Notes: generated by a model from the sequence alone, not told the origin. A DNA stretch of 64,000 nucleotides from JAHJQZ01 sp963667595 (GCA_963667595.2 CAXXWD010000001.1:248001-312000), one strand, 5' to 3'; positions 43,883-53,049 are shown, counted from the first letter of the stretch. Numbers and translations are program-made.

Positions 43883-44896
43883 TCAGTCTCCTCTGGGACG
43901 GCTGGAGTCTCGAATGACGAGATGGGTCTTGACGATCTCTTCGCCGGCGGCCAGCGTGGCTTTGCCGGTCACGGCATCGATCAGCCGCGAGATGGCGCGG
44001 GCGCTCATTTCGAAGAGTGGGTTGTGTACGGTGGTAAGGGGCGGATCGCAGTAGTCGGCGCCGGGAAAATCGTCGAACCCGACCACCGAGACATCCCTCG
44101 GCACACCGATATGGTTCCGCTTCAGCGTACGGATGGCACCGATCGCCATGGCGTCCGACGACGCAAACAGGGCATCGAACGGCACCTTGGTGTCGATCAG
44201 AAGCTGGGTTGCCTCGCGGGCCAGAGGCTCGGTGAACGGCGCCCTGACGATCAGGCGCGGATCGAGCGACAGCCCGTGGCGTTCCAGGGCCGCGCTATAG
44301 GCGTTCAGGCGTCGATCGGAGTCCGGATAATCCTGTGTGCCGGCGAGAATGGCGAAACGACGGCGGCCGATCCCGACCAGATGGTCGACGGCTTCGGAGA
44401 TACCGATGGCTTCGTCCGGCATGACGTCCGGCAGGCCGTTATTGCAGCCGTAATTGTTGAGAAACATGATCGGCAGCCCGCTTCGGGCCGCATCCACGAA
44501 AACCCTGGTGGGCCGCCGCAGCGACACCACGAGCGCGGCGTCCATGCTGCCATTGCGCATTCGCGCCAGGATCTGTTCCGCCGCCTCGTCGGTTTCGGGC
44601 AGGGCATGGAGCGTGAGGCCGAACGGCGTGGAATCGAGAACGCCCATGGCGCCGCGCAGAACCTCGATCATCCACGTCGAGGTGTCGAATCCGGCGACCA
44701 GGGCGATCATGTTGGAACGCCCCTGCGTCAGATTGAGCGCCTTGTCGCTCCGGACATAGCCGACGCGTTCGATCACATCGAGAACGCGCGCCGAGGTCTC
44801 CGCGTCGACGTCGGGCTGCCCGTTGAGAATGCGCGACACCGTCGATTTTGAGACGCCGGCTTCGGCAGCGATATCTCGGATCGTCCACTTTCTCAT
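43883..44896 (-). CDS. LacI-family transcriptional regulator
   Basis: This 337-residue regulator has HTH TIRDIAAEAGVSKSTVSRIL followed by NGQPDVDAET. The hinge is DKALNLTQGRSNMIALV and the effector domain contains FASSDAMAIGAIRTL and SVVGFDDFP. It precedes the XylF-like gene by 56 bp in the same direction and has two abutting palindromes in its promoter. It presumably represses the importer, the GH1 gene and possibly the GH172 gene upstream. Confidence 0.88.
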   Translation of the reverse strand: MRKWTIRDIAAEAGVSKSTVSRILNGQPDVDAETSARVLDVIERVGYVRSDKALNLTQGRSNMIALVAGFDTSTWMIEVLRGAMGVLDSTPFGLTLHALPETDEAAEQILARMRNGSMDAALVVSLRRPTRVFVDAARSGLPIMFLNNYGCNNGLPDVMPDEAIGISEAVDHLVGIGRRRFAILAGTQDYPDSDRRLNAYSAALERHGLSLDPRLIVRAPFTEPLAREATQLLIDTKVPFDALFASSDAMAIGAIRTLKRNHIGVPRDVSVVGFDDFPGADYCDPPLTTVHNPLFEMSARAISRLIDAVTGKATLAAGEEIVKTHLVIRDSSRPRGD

Positions 44897-44925
44897 TTTT
44901 GGCCAAACTCCGTCTATCTTGTCCC

Positions 44926-44949
44926 GGGACCGGTCCCGGGACCGGTCCC
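44926..44949. promoter_or_regulatory. Two abutting LacI operators GGGACCGGTCCC
   Basis: The 12-bp perfect palindrome GGGACCGGTCCC occurs twice with no gap (44926-44937, 44938-44949), about 30 bp upstream of the LacI start. The ACCGGT core is typical of LacI-family sites. Zero spacing puts the two centres 12 bp apart, about one helical turn. Confidence 0.72.
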
Positions 44950-45372
44950 GGCGTGTTTCAAAGGATGATCACACTTGTTTTTATCTGTCAAGCGGTAGAA
45001 TCCAGGGCTTGTCGAAAGCGACCAGAAACACGACCCGCGCCGTCTTCGCGATGGCGTTTCGGCTGATACGAGCGGAAAAGACGGGATGAAATGCCGGGCG
45101 TTCGATTTGCCGGGCATCGGCTTTGCCCACATCATCGATGCAAACGCTTTGGGAAAATGGGCCGAAAATGTCAGCGCTGGATTGCGCGCGCGAACGCCAT
45201 GCCGATCGCTCCGATCTTTCCCGACCCAACAACAAAGGGAGCAAAGAACTGGGGTCACGTCTCGGTGGAAATGGACGCCCTTTCCGGGTCAACTTTCAGC
45301 GAGCATTAACAGCTGATGACCTTTGCGGCGAGAATCGCCTTGCATCGCGTGCACGAAACCTTCGCCCGAGCA
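44950..45372. other. Intergenic region between LacI promoter and GH172 gene
   Basis: About 420 bp with only short frames lacking ribosome-binding sites. Apart from the operators at its left end I see no recognisable feature. Confidence 0.45.
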
Positions 45373-46461
45373 TCAGACAACGAACAGGAATTCCCGGTCG
45401 GGCAGCGGCTGCAGCTTTGGCGCGGGAAGCGTCTGGTACCAATAGGCGACCGAGGCAACATCATCCTGCATCGGCAGGAAGCGCCCGTTGAGACCCCAGC
45501 CCAATGCCTGCACGGTGATCCTGAGATCTGTCTCGAAGCGCACCGGATCCATGACGTGGAACCGGTACATGCCCATGCGGAACTGCGTCTTGTAGTCCGA
45601 GGTAGGGCGAATGACCTGATGGAACCCGGCATAGGGCGTCGTATAGGTCACGTAGCCCTGATCGTGCCCGGGCGTCGGGTCGAAATTGTACGAGCCGCAG
45701 AAATAGTCCTCGAGCCCGGTGGTGGCGATGCTCGGATATTCCCCGTCGCCGTCGAGGAAAAACTTCACCTCGCCCTCGCCCCACCAGCCATTGTTGTTCT
45801 GGCCCCAGGCCAGATACAGGCCGACGAACTGGCCCTTCCCGGTCACGCCGTCGATGACCGTGTAATCGCTCTTATAGGGAATGGGATTGGTGCGGCGGAA
45901 ATGCGCGTGGAAATAGGCGCAATCCTCCGGCACGTCGGTCAGGGTGTAGTTGACCTGATAAAACAGCGTCATCCGCTCTTCGGCGATGTTCGTCACACTG
46001 ATGCGCGCCCGTTTGCGGAACGGCATTTCCCAATAGGAGTTGAAGGCGCTTCCGGGATTGACGCAGATGGGCAGCGCCGACACCTGCGCGAATTCCCCCC
46101 AACCCGAGCAGAAGAAATCGCCCAAGGGGCATTCGACCGAGGGAATATCGCTATTGTCCCAATAGATGCGCAAAATGGCAAAGCGCCAGGTGCCGGTCGG
46201 CGTCATCCAGATATGCTGGATCGCTCCCGCTCCCTCGATATCGGCAATGATTCTGGTCTCGCCGGGTTCGACATAAACGAAAGGCGATACCTTGACGGGC
46301 TTGCCGTAATCCCGGCTGGCCTCAGAAAGAACGCCGTCGGTGCTGCGGCAGGCACCCCCCTTTTCCCCCGTCGGGTTTTCCGCACAGATCGAACGGGTTT
46401 TGGCAGTCGACAAGCGCGACAGCGTGCCGAGATTCATCCCGAGACCGTTGAAATCGCTCAT
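45373..46461 (-). CDS. DUF2961 protein, glycoside hydrolase family GH172
   Basis: Start ATG 46461 (MSDFNGLGMNLGTLSRLST) has a strong AAGGAGG site. The 362-residue protein carries the DUF2961 core: IEGAGAIQHIWMT, two glutamate motifs WWGEGE (226-231) and TGLEDYF with Glu251, and a jelly-roll-like body. GH172 members studied in other bacteria act on alpha-D-fructofuranosides (difructose dianhydride) or alpha-D-arabinofuranosides, with two conserved Glu as catalytic residues. There is no signal peptide. The neighbouring XylF/FrcA-type importer is consistent with import of a furanoside-derived sugar. Confidence 0.83.
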   Translation of the reverse strand: MSDFNGLGMNLGTLSRLSTAKTRSICAENPTGEKGGACRSTDGVLSEASRDYGKPVKVSPFVYVEPGETRIIADIEGAGAIQHIWMTPTGTWRFAILRIYWDNSDIPSVECPLGDFFCSGWGEFAQVSALPICVNPGSAFNSYWEMPFRKRARISVTNIAEERMTLFYQVNYTLTDVPEDCAYFHAHFRRTNPIPYKSDYTVIDGVTGKGQFVGLYLAWGQNNNGWWGEGEVKFFLDGDGEYPSIATTGLEDYFCGSYNFDPTPGHDQGYVTYTTPYAGFHQVIRPTSDYKTQFRMGMYRFHVMDPVRFETDLRITVQALGWGLNGRFLPMQDDVASVAYWYQTLPAPKLQPLPDREFLFVV

Positions 46462-46771
46462 TGAGCCGCCTCCTTCTTGCTGCATTGCATCAACTGAATC
46501 TGCACGTTCGCAATGGATGGGTACAAAGCGGAACTGAACACCTTGGACCCGTTGCCCGATGAGATCGGTTCCGGTCATTTCCCTGGGCGCGATCAGCTTC
46601 ACGTCGATCAATCACCGCATCAGATGCCCAAGCGCTTCCCCGGTATCCATGCTCCGCAGTTTTCCGAATACCCCGGGGCGCGGGGGACTCGTTCGCGCAC
46701 ATAATAGAGTAAAGAAGCGTCATTACGCGATGCGCTATATGCCCGAACCCGTGGCCGGACTGTGAGAACTT
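46462..46771. other. Intergenic region up to the IS remnant
   Basis: This 310-bp stretch should hold the GH172 promoter at its left end. Short frames in both directions do not resemble known proteins. The junction with the IS-derived frame near 46765 is where transposase similarity begins. Confidence 0.35.
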
Positions 46772-47318
46772 ATGCTTGAGACCCTGAACGAAAGCGGGGC
46801 GGCTTCCCCTCAGGTTCAAATGATCGATCCCACCATCATCCGCGCCCACCATCAGGCGGCAGGCGCAAAAGGGGAACTCAGCAAAGACAGTCTTGGCCGT
46901 TCAATAGGTGGCGTCACGACCAAGATTCATCTGATTGCCAATGCCTGGGGCCTGCCAGTCAGGGCAGAGATTACTGGCGGCGACGTCTCCGACTACAAGG
47001 GATATGACATCCTCGCCGGTGCCGATCTGCCCGGTGCCGAGGTCTTCATCGCGGACCGTGGTTATGATTCGGACCACATCCGCGACGACGTCGAAAAGCG
47101 CGGCGGAACGCCCGTCATTTCCGGCAGAGCAAATCGCAAACAGCCGATCCCGGTTGATGGTTTCGTCTATGCTCTTGCGAAACCACATCGAGCGCTGCCT
47201 CAACAAGCTCAAATGTGCCCGCCGCCTCGCGACCCGATACGACAAACAGCCGAAAGCTGTCTCGCCATCGTCCATATCGTCGCCGTCCGCTTGTGGGTCC
47301 GGCGTTTGTCAACAGGAC
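46772..47318 (+). mobile_element. IS5-family transposase remnant, left copy
   Basis: The frame encodes the C-terminal half of an IS5/IS427-type DDE transposase: MIDPTIIRAHHQAAGAKG, TTKIHLIANAWGLPVRAEIT, FIADRGYDSDHIRDDVEKRG. The N-terminal half is missing. One extra base after VYAL (about 47174) and one missing base near 47246 shift the frame over the expected RNHIERCLNKLKCARRLATR segment. It ends in CAACAGGAC next to CTAG (47319-47322). It is about 90% identical by eye to the inverted copy at 57027-57481. Confidence 0.85.
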
Positions 47319-47864
47319 CTAGGCGCCAGATATCCATTCCCTTTTGAGAATGGCGTATTGGATGGTGTTTTCGTAGATCGGGTTGCCCGCATCGTCATTT
47401 GTGAACGATACAAACTCGATGAACATGCCTTCCCGGCGCATGCCCAGCTTGTGGCAGAGGCGCTGCGAGGGTGTGTTATGATCTTCGACATAGGCATAGA
47501 TCCGGCGAAAGCCCTTTGCCCGGAAAAGATGGTCGAGCAGAGCTCTCGCGGCTTCGAACGCATATCCCTGGCCACCGAACTGCGGGTTGAGGTGCCAGCC
47601 GACCGAGGTCGTGTCGTCCTCCTCACCTTCTCTGGCACCGCCGAACAAATCGCCGATGACCTGACCGGTCTGCTTCAGGCATATTGCCACGCTACTCTCG
47701 TCGAGGGCGCGTTTCCTGACCTCGATCGCCGCCTCGGCCAGGTCTGCGAGCCTGAGCGAGAAAAAGCAGGATGCTGTGGGCGCGCGCAGATAGGCGAAGA
47801 GGTCTGCTTCATCCCCCTCCCGGAAGGGCCTCAGGATCAGGCGCTCTGTCTCGATGATTTGCAT
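47319..47864 (-). CDS. GNAT-family N-acetyltransferase (RimJ/RimL-like)
   Basis: This 181-residue protein has the GNAT pattern of ribosomal-protein-type acetyltransferases: TERLILRPFREGDEADLF at the N-terminus, GWHLNPQFGGQGYAFEAARA as the acetyl-CoA loop, and HNTPSQRLCHKLGMRREG. The substrate is unknown. Its TAG stop is formed by the CTAG at the edge of the IS remnant. The original 3' end may therefore have been replaced when the IS inserted, although length is near normal for the family. Confidence 0.85.
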   Translation of the reverse strand: MQIIETERLILRPFREGDEADLFAYLRAPTASCFFSLRLADLAEAAIEVRKRALDESSVAICLKQTGQVIGDLFGGAREGEEDDTTSVGWHLNPQFGGQGYAFEAARALLDHLFRAKGFRRIYAYVEDHNTPSQRLCHKLGMRREGMFIEFVSFTNDDAGNPIYENTIQYAILKREWISGA

Positions 47865-48416
47865 GCATTGTACTCTTCGAAAGGTGACGAGTGATTTGTG
47901 CGAGGCGGACCGCGATGCCCGGCCAGCGCGAAGAACACCATGATGGCCAGCATGGCGACACCCCCGCCTGCCGTCGCTAGAAGGACGACCTGTTGGGTGA
48001 GTTGGACGACCTTCCGTCCGCCGATCTCGTCCGCAAGTCCATCGAGATCATGCGCGGTCCGCAGGCAGCCATGAACGCCAAAACGGCAGGCTTGATGATT
48101 GCCTCTACATCCAGAACCCGGAGAATGCCACCGAAACCCGCGCGTGGTGCCGTTCCATGTTCGAGCGCCTGGGCGCCATGGGTGTCGGCTGCGTCCAGGG
48201 GGTCTGTTTCAGCCGCCCCGTCGAAGCGCCTTTCACACCGCAACTGGTTAAGACGGACGGGACCAGGGAAATACAAACAAATATCGCCGCGATCGAGCCT
48301 ATCCGGCGACAGCAGCCATAAGCCATTGTAAAGGACGAACCGGTTGAACAGATCCCGCGCCGGCAGGTGGGCGCGGGACTGTGCGAGATTAAGGCAAGGC
48401 CGTGCAGGCACGGGCG
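47865..48416. other. Gene-free region with possible decayed coding sequence
   Basis: About 550 bp between the GNAT start and the ABC ATPase stop. A plus-strand frame from about 48090 reads LYIQNPENATETRAW and then VGCVQGVCFSRPVEAPFTP to a stop near 48322, faintly like the end of an EAL domain. A minus-strand frame encodes a hydrophobic helix (VVLLATAGGGVAMLAIMVFF) but has no start. Neither can be called a gene. Confidence 0.3.
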
Positions 48417-49115
48417 CTAAGTGTCCTGTTGCCCGGCAATCAGGCCCTCGTCGAGATGGACTTCCTCATGGCAGCGTGTCGCGATCTTTTCGTCGTGCGT
48501 GGAAATGAGGAAGGTCGTTTTACTATCGCGGTTGATCGTGTCGATCAGTTCCATGACCTGATCCGCCGAGTCGCGATCGAGATTGCCTGTCGGCTCGTCG
48601 GCGAGAACGAGTTCGGGTTGGCTCATTAACGCCCGTGCGATGGCGACGCGCTGCTTCTGGCCGCCCGAAAGTTCGGTGGCGCGATAGTCGATGCGGTGCG
48701 ATAGCCCAACCTGATCGAGCAGATCGCGGGCACGCCGCTTCGCCTTACGGCTTTCGAAGCCGGCACTGACGGCGACCGGAAACATGACGTTTTCAAGCGC
48801 GGTGAAATCCGGCAGCAGATGATGGAACTGGAAAACGAAACCGATATGGCGGTTGCGGAAGACGGTGAGATCGCGCTCCGAGATGTCGATCAGATCCGTT
48901 CCCAGCATACTGTATCGACCGCCGGTAGGTTTCAGCAGCGTGCCGAGAATGGACAGGAATGTCGACTTGCCTGACCCCGAACGCCCCTGCAGGGCCACCA
49001 GGCTTCCGGATTCGATTTCAAGATCTATCCCCCTGAGCACGAGTTGGGCTGCATCGCCCGAGCCATAACGCTTGGTGATGCCTGCGACCTGGACAAGGGG
49101 GGTGCTTGTGCTCAT
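48417..49115 (-). CDS. ABC exporter ATPase (LolD/MacB-type)
   Basis: Start ATG 49115 overlaps the permease stop by 4 bp; the frame stays open upstream but is non-coding there. The 232-residue ATPase has Walker A GRSGSGKST (44-52), Q-loop FVFQFHHLLPDFTALENVMFP, signature LSGGQKQR and Walker B LVLADEPTGNLD. The HHLLP and PTGNLD forms are those of the LolD/MacB/FtsE group. With the FtsX-like permease and HlyD-like adaptor it should make a MacAB-like transporter. Confidence 0.9.
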   Translation of the reverse strand: MSTSTPLVQVAGITKRYGSGDAAQLVLRGIDLEIESGSLVALQGRSGSGKSTFLSILGTLLKPTGGRYSMLGTDLIDISERDLTVFRNRHIGFVFQFHHLLPDFTALENVMFPVAVSAGFESRKAKRRARDLLDQVGLSHRIDYRATELSGGQKQRVAIARALMSQPELVLADEPTGNLDRDSADQVMELIDTINRDSKTTFLISTHDEKIATRCHEEVHLDEGLIAGQQDT

Positions 49116-50317
49116 TGGCTGATCACCGTCACCGGGTCGACACCCGCTGCCGAACGTGCGGGAAGGATCGAGGCCAGGATGGCGCCGGCGAGCGTCAGGG
49201 CGATGGCAATGCCGAATCCGCCCTGGGCGATATCGATCGGCAGCTGCCCGGTGGTGATTTCGCTCGGGGGCGGAAAAGGCGACAGGACAAGATAGGCCAG
49301 AGCCGCACCGAACAGGCCTCCGAACAAGCCGATCAGCGCGCCCTGAAGCACGAAGACGCCGACGACGAAGCCCTTGCCGGCCCCCATCGCCCGCATGATG
49401 CCGATCTCGGAGCGTCGCCTGTAGGTCGACAGGAGCAGTGCGCTGGCGACGCCGATGACGATGGTGATCAGTGCGAATGCCTTGATGATGGTGCCGGAAC
49501 GCGCCTGCGCCTGCAGACCGGACAACAGCTGGGCGTTGTTCGCCGTCCACGGCGTGGCATCCAGCCCGGTCGCCTCGGCCGCCCGTTTGGCGAAATTCGG
49601 GGCGGCCCAGAGATCGGCGAGGCGCAATTCGATGCGCGTCACGCCGTATCTGATGCCGAAAAGACCGCGTGCCGTCTTGAGATTGATATAGGCGGTGCCC
49701 TCGTCGAGCGCGGCAAGGCCGAACGAGAAAATGCCGGAAATCGTCAGGACCGTGTCGACACCGCGATCCGAAGTCAGCCGCAGGCCCTGGCCTATGCCAA
49801 CGCCGAGGTCGTCGGCCAGTGTCTTGCCGATCAGAACCGATCCGATCTGTAGGTCGGTGCTGCCGGCAACAAGCCGGGACTTGACGTCGGCGATGGCGGA
49901 AACCTTGTCCGGCGCCACGCCAACAACCGCAACCGGTTTGACGATGCTGCCATGTTTGGCAAAGCCGTTGCCGCTGATTTCCGCCGATATGGCCGTGACG
50001 CCGGGCAATTGCCGGAGCGTGGCAAGCGGCGCTGCGCTCGATCGCAACACCGCGCTGCGCGCACCGGATTTCTCGGTGGCAATGAGCGCGCCCTGGCTTT
50101 GATCGTAGAGCTTTGCGGGAACCAGTTCCGGCGCCGCGATCGTCACATGAGCGATGTCGCCGACGGTCTGGTTGATCAGGAAGACAGCGAGCCCGCCGAT
50201 CAGAGCACTCATGAAAACGAAGACGAAAACGCCGACCGCCACACCAAGCACCAGCAGGGCGGTCTGGACCAGACCTGCGCTCAAATAGCGAAAGGCGAAC
50301 TTCAGCTGATAGAGCAT
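49112..50317 (-). CDS. ABC exporter permease (FtsX/MacB membrane type)
   Basis: This 401-residue protein has the FtsX layout: one N-terminal helix (about 17-40), a large periplasmic domain (about 45-265), then three helices at about 275-295, 320-345 and 365-385. The loop RRRSEIGIMRAMGAGKGFVVG is diagnostic. It lies 4 bp after the adaptor gene and overlaps the ATPase gene. It likely transmits ATPase movements to the periplasmic adaptor to expel a lipophilic compound, peptide or lipid. Confidence 0.87.
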   Translation of the reverse strand: MLYQLKFAFRYLSAGLVQTALLVLGVAVGVFVFVFMSALIGGLAVFLINQTVGDIAHVTIAAPELVPAKLYDQSQGALIATEKSGARSAVLRSSAAPLATLRQLPGVTAISAEISGNGFAKHGSIVKPVAVVGVAPDKVSAIADVKSRLVAGSTDLQIGSVLIGKTLADDLGVGIGQGLRLTSDRGVDTVLTISGIFSFGLAALDEGTAYINLKTARGLFGIRYGVTRIELRLADLWAAPNFAKRAAEATGLDATPWTANNAQLLSGLQAQARSGTIIKAFALITIVIGVASALLLSTYRRRSEIGIMRAMGAGKGFVVGVFVLQGALIGLFGGLFGAALAYLVLSPFPPPSEITTGQLPIDIAQGGFGIAIALTLAGAILASILPARSAAGVDPVTVISQ

Positions 50318-50320
50318 GGC

Positions 50321-51403
50321 TCAGGAAGCCGGTTGTGCGGTGACAAGCGTACCGTCCGCAAGGGGTCCAGGGTCGAGGATCAGGCGATCGCCTGCCTTCA
50401 GTCCAGCGGTAACGCGCAGACTGTCGGACGGCCAATCGGCGACACTGATTTTGCGCTTGACCGCCTTGTCATCGGCAAGAACGAAGACATAAGGCGCGCT
50501 GCCAAGATCGAGAATGGCAAAGCGCGGTACGCTGATGGCGTTGTCGTGAGAACCGACGACGATATTGACCGAGACCGTCAGACCGCTCGGCAACTGCTCA
50601 GCGGGCTGCTGGTCGAAGGCCAACTTGACAATGCGGCTACCCGTGTCGGGATCAACGGTCGGCGCGACAAATGTGACGTGTGCGGCAACTGGCCTGGAAA
50701 CACCGATCGGCGCGACGCGTGCGGAAAGCCCCAGTTTCATCCGGCTTCCATAGGTCTCGTCGACACTGGCCTCGATCAGGGGCTTGGTGAGATCGCCAAT
50801 GGAAAACAATGTCGCACTGGTCGAAACGACCTGACCGGGATCGGCCGAAACCGACAAAAGGACACCGTCCATCGGCGCCACGATACGGTAGCGGGCAAGC
50901 TGCTGTCTGGCCTGTGTCTCGGCCGCCAGAAGCTGCGCCACATTGGCCTTGGCGGTTTCATAGGCGAACCGGGCGCCGTCGCGGGTTTGCGACGAAATGG
51001 CCGTGCCCAGCGCCTTGGCGCGTTTCCAGGCCGCTTCGGCCTCGTTCATGCTGATCTGCACCGATTGCAGCGAGGCGGACGCCTGGTCGACAGCCGCCGC
51101 CGCGATGGAATCATCGATCTTTGCGAGCACCTGCCCCTTTTTGACGCTGTCCCCTTCGGCGACCAGCACATCGACGATCTGCCCGGCAACGGGGGCGGCA
51201 ATGTCGACCTGACGGCTCGGGACGATCTGTCCGTTGACCGCCAGAACGTCACGCAGCACGCCGGCCGAGAGCGTTTGCACCGTGACAGGGACCGGTTTGG
51301 CCTCCCAGGGTCTGGCCGAAAACGCATAGACGCCGGCTGCGGCTACAAGCACACAAACAACCGCGAGGCGGCGAAGTGCACGCATGGTACTTGGCTTGGG
51401 CAT
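50321..51403 (-). CDS. Periplasmic adaptor protein (HlyD/MacA family)
   Basis: Start ATG 51403 (MPKPSTMRALRRLAVV) is preferred over an upstream ATG. The 360-residue protein has an N-terminal membrane anchor (about 10-28), a lipoyl half-motif VAGQIVDVLVAEGDSVKKGQ, a coiled-coil hairpin (AAVDQASASLQSVQISMNEA onward), the second lipoyl half APMDGVLLSVSADPGQVVS and beta-barrel segments. It would link the FtsX-like permease to an outer-membrane channel encoded elsewhere. It is divergent from a TetR gene. Confidence 0.87.
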   Translation of the reverse strand: MPKPSTMRALRRLAVVCVLVAAAGVYAFSARPWEAKPVPVTVQTLSAGVLRDVLAVNGQIVPSRQVDIAAPVAGQIVDVLVAEGDSVKKGQVLAKIDDSIAAAAVDQASASLQSVQISMNEAEAAWKRAKALGTAISSQTRDGARFAYETAKANVAQLLAAETQARQQLARYRIVAPMDGVLLSVSADPGQVVSTSATLFSIGDLTKPLIEASVDETYGSRMKLGLSARVAPIGVSRPVAAHVTFVAPTVDPDTGSRIVKLAFDQQPAEQLPSGLTVSVNIVVGSHDNAISVPRFAILDLGSAPYVFVLADDKAVKRKISVADWPSDSLRVTAGLKAGDRLILDPGPLADGTLVTAQPAS

Positions 51404-51555
51404 GGCCAGGTTCACCCTCCGTCTCACAAACTGGTTCGCGATTTGTGTTCTATTTCGTATAGCATGTGACATAAAAAATGATAACGGCGCTTTAAAGGCC
51501 GATTTCCATTGACTACGTTCACAAACGGCAATTGGATTGCACTAGGGACAAATTC

Positions 51556-52179
51556 ATGGCGCGCCCGACCGGATCCAAAAACCCAGACTACGACCAGAAG
51601 CGGAGCGAGATGATACTGGCGATCCGCCAGCACCTGTCGAGCACCGAGGGTCGGCTTTCGAGCTACCGCGACCTGGCGCGGGTGTGCGGCGTCAGCGTGC
51701 CGACACTGACGCATTACTTCGGCACCCGGGAGGAAATGATTCGCACCATCCTTGTCGACGCACTCGACAAGGGCCGGCCGCATCTCGAACGCGCAGCGAC
51801 GCCGGAAGGACCGTTTCCCGACTCTGTTGCCAGCCTGGTGAGCGAGATTGCCTTCGCCTTTTCGACCGCGTTGAGCGGGCTCAACGCGACCGGACTGATC
51901 GAAGGCCTGCATCATCCACGGCTGGGACCGGTCTTTCTTGAGGCAACTCTGGAACCGAGTATTGAGGCGCTGTCCAGGCGCCTTGCGGCACATATGGAGC
52001 GCGGCGACATGCGCAGGAGCGATCCGCGCGCCGCGGCCCTGATCCTCATTTCGCCGATCATCCTGGCGTTCCTGCACCAGCGCGACCTCGGTGGAAGCGA
52101 GCGTTGGCCACTCGATATCGAGGCGTTCCTCGCCATCGAGGTTGAAGCCTTCGTGCGTGCCTTTTCTCCATCACGATAA
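51556..52179 (+). CDS. TetR-family transcriptional regulator
   Basis: Start ATG 51556 (MARPTGSKNPDYDQKRSEMI) is taken over an ATG eight codons upstream. The 207-residue protein has an HTH of TetR type (LSSYRDLARVCGVSVPTLTH then YFGTREEM). It is divergent from the adaptor-permease-ATPase operon with a 152-bp gap and presumably represses it. No clear palindrome was found in the gap. The C-terminal domain is not assignable to a ligand class. Confidence 0.85.
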   Translation: MARPTGSKNPDYDQKRSEMILAIRQHLSSTEGRLSSYRDLARVCGVSVPTLTHYFGTREEMIRTILVDALDKGRPHLERAATPEGPFPDSVASLVSEIAFAFSTALSGLNATGLIEGLHHPRLGPVFLEATLEPSIEALSRRLAAHMERGDMRRSDPRAAALILISPIILAFLHQRDLGGSERWPLDIEAFLAIEVEAFVRAFSPSR

Positions 52180-52230
52180 CGATGCGAACGCCAATTCCGG
52201 CGGCACACTCTTCCCGTCACGCGCAGCAGG

Positions 52231-52260
52231 TGATCCATCCGGACGTTTCCCGCGTATCAA
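52231..52260 (+). promoter_or_regulatory. Sigma-E (RpoE) type promoter of the SDR gene
   Basis: TGATCC (52231-52236), an 18-bp spacer, then TATCAA (52255-52260). TGATCC is the -35 hexamer of RpoE-ChrR-type promoters. The predicted start of transcription leaves about 15 nt before GTG 52282, including GGAG. Two further matches with the same spacing occur in this cluster. Confidence 0.6.
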
Positions 52261-52281
52261 GGAACAATCCGGAGAAGTGAC

Positions 52282-53049
52282 GTGAACAAGAAAGTCGTTT
52301 GGATCACAGGAGCGGGAAAAGGCATCGGGCGTGCCCTGGCCCTCGAAATGGCGGCGTCCGGTGATATCGTCGCGGCGAGCGCCCGCACGCGCGACGATCT
52401 AGACACCCTCGTTGCGGACGCGGAAAGAACGGGCGGCACCATGAGGGCCTATCCGCTCGACATCACGGACGCGGCGGCGGCGCGGGATGTGGTCGCCCGG
52501 ATCGAGCGCGAACTCGGCCCGATAGCGCTCGCCATCCTCAATGCCGGCACCCATGCCGAGATCAGCGGGACCTCATTTGATCTCAAGGTGTTTCGCCATA
52601 TCGTCGACACCAATCTTTACGGTACGGCGAACTGTCTTGCCGCCCTGCTACCGAAACTGGTCGCCCGCAAGGCCGGCCATGTCGCCATTGTCGGCTCGCT
52701 CGCCGGCTATCGCGGCCTGCCGACCGCCGGCGCATATGCGGCGAGCAAGGCCGGACTGATTGCGTTGTGCGAGGCGATGAAACCCGAACTCGATGTCGCC
52801 GGCGTGAAGCTGCAGCTTGTCAGTCCGGGCTTTGTCGATACCCCGCTGACCCGCCGCAACAGCTTTGCCATGCCGTTCATCATTCCGCCCGACAAAGCGG
52901 TGCGCGCCATCCTGCGCGGACTTGATTCACACCGTTTCGAGATCGCTTTTCCCCGGCGGATGAGCCTTGCCATGCGGCTCATCAAGGTCCTGCCCTACCC
53001 GCTTTTCTTCCGCATCACACGCGGCATGGTCCGTGCGCTACAGGCCTGA
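52282..53049 (+). CDS. Short-chain dehydrogenase/reductase
   Basis: GTG start at 52282 with GGAGAAG upstream. The 255-residue protein has the Rossmann motif TGAGKGIG (10-17), NAG in AILNAGTHAE, and catalytic Ser-Tyr-Lys in VGSLAGYRGLPTAGAYAASK. A hydrophobic C-terminal stretch suggests a lipid-related or membrane-near substrate. It is part of the ChrR-associated set and converges on DUF1365 with a 12-bp tail overlap. SDRs recur in alphaproteobacterial singlet-oxygen clusters, where a role in fatty-acid modification is suspected. Confidence 0.87.
   Translation: MNKKVVWITGAGKGIGRALALEMAASGDIVAASARTRDDLDTLVADAERTGGTMRAYPLDITDAAAARDVVARIERELGPIALAILNAGTHAEISGTSFDLKVFRHIVDTNLYGTANCLAALLPKLVARKAGHVAIVGSLAGYRGLPTAGAYAASKAGLIALCEAMKPELDVAGVKLQLVSPGFVDTPLTRRNSFAMPFIIPPDKAVRAILRGLDSHRFEIAFPRRMSLAMRLIKVLPYPLFFRITRGMVRALQA

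Noticed and set aside
47977..48411. 144-codon minus-strand open frame
   Set aside because: No ribosome-binding site or family resemblance; competing frames on both strands look equally coding-like.
49118..50435. N-terminal extension of the ABC ATPase frame through the permease gene
   Set aside because: Arg-rich translation overlapping a conserved FtsX-type gene; ATG 49115 with 4-bp coupling is the natural start.
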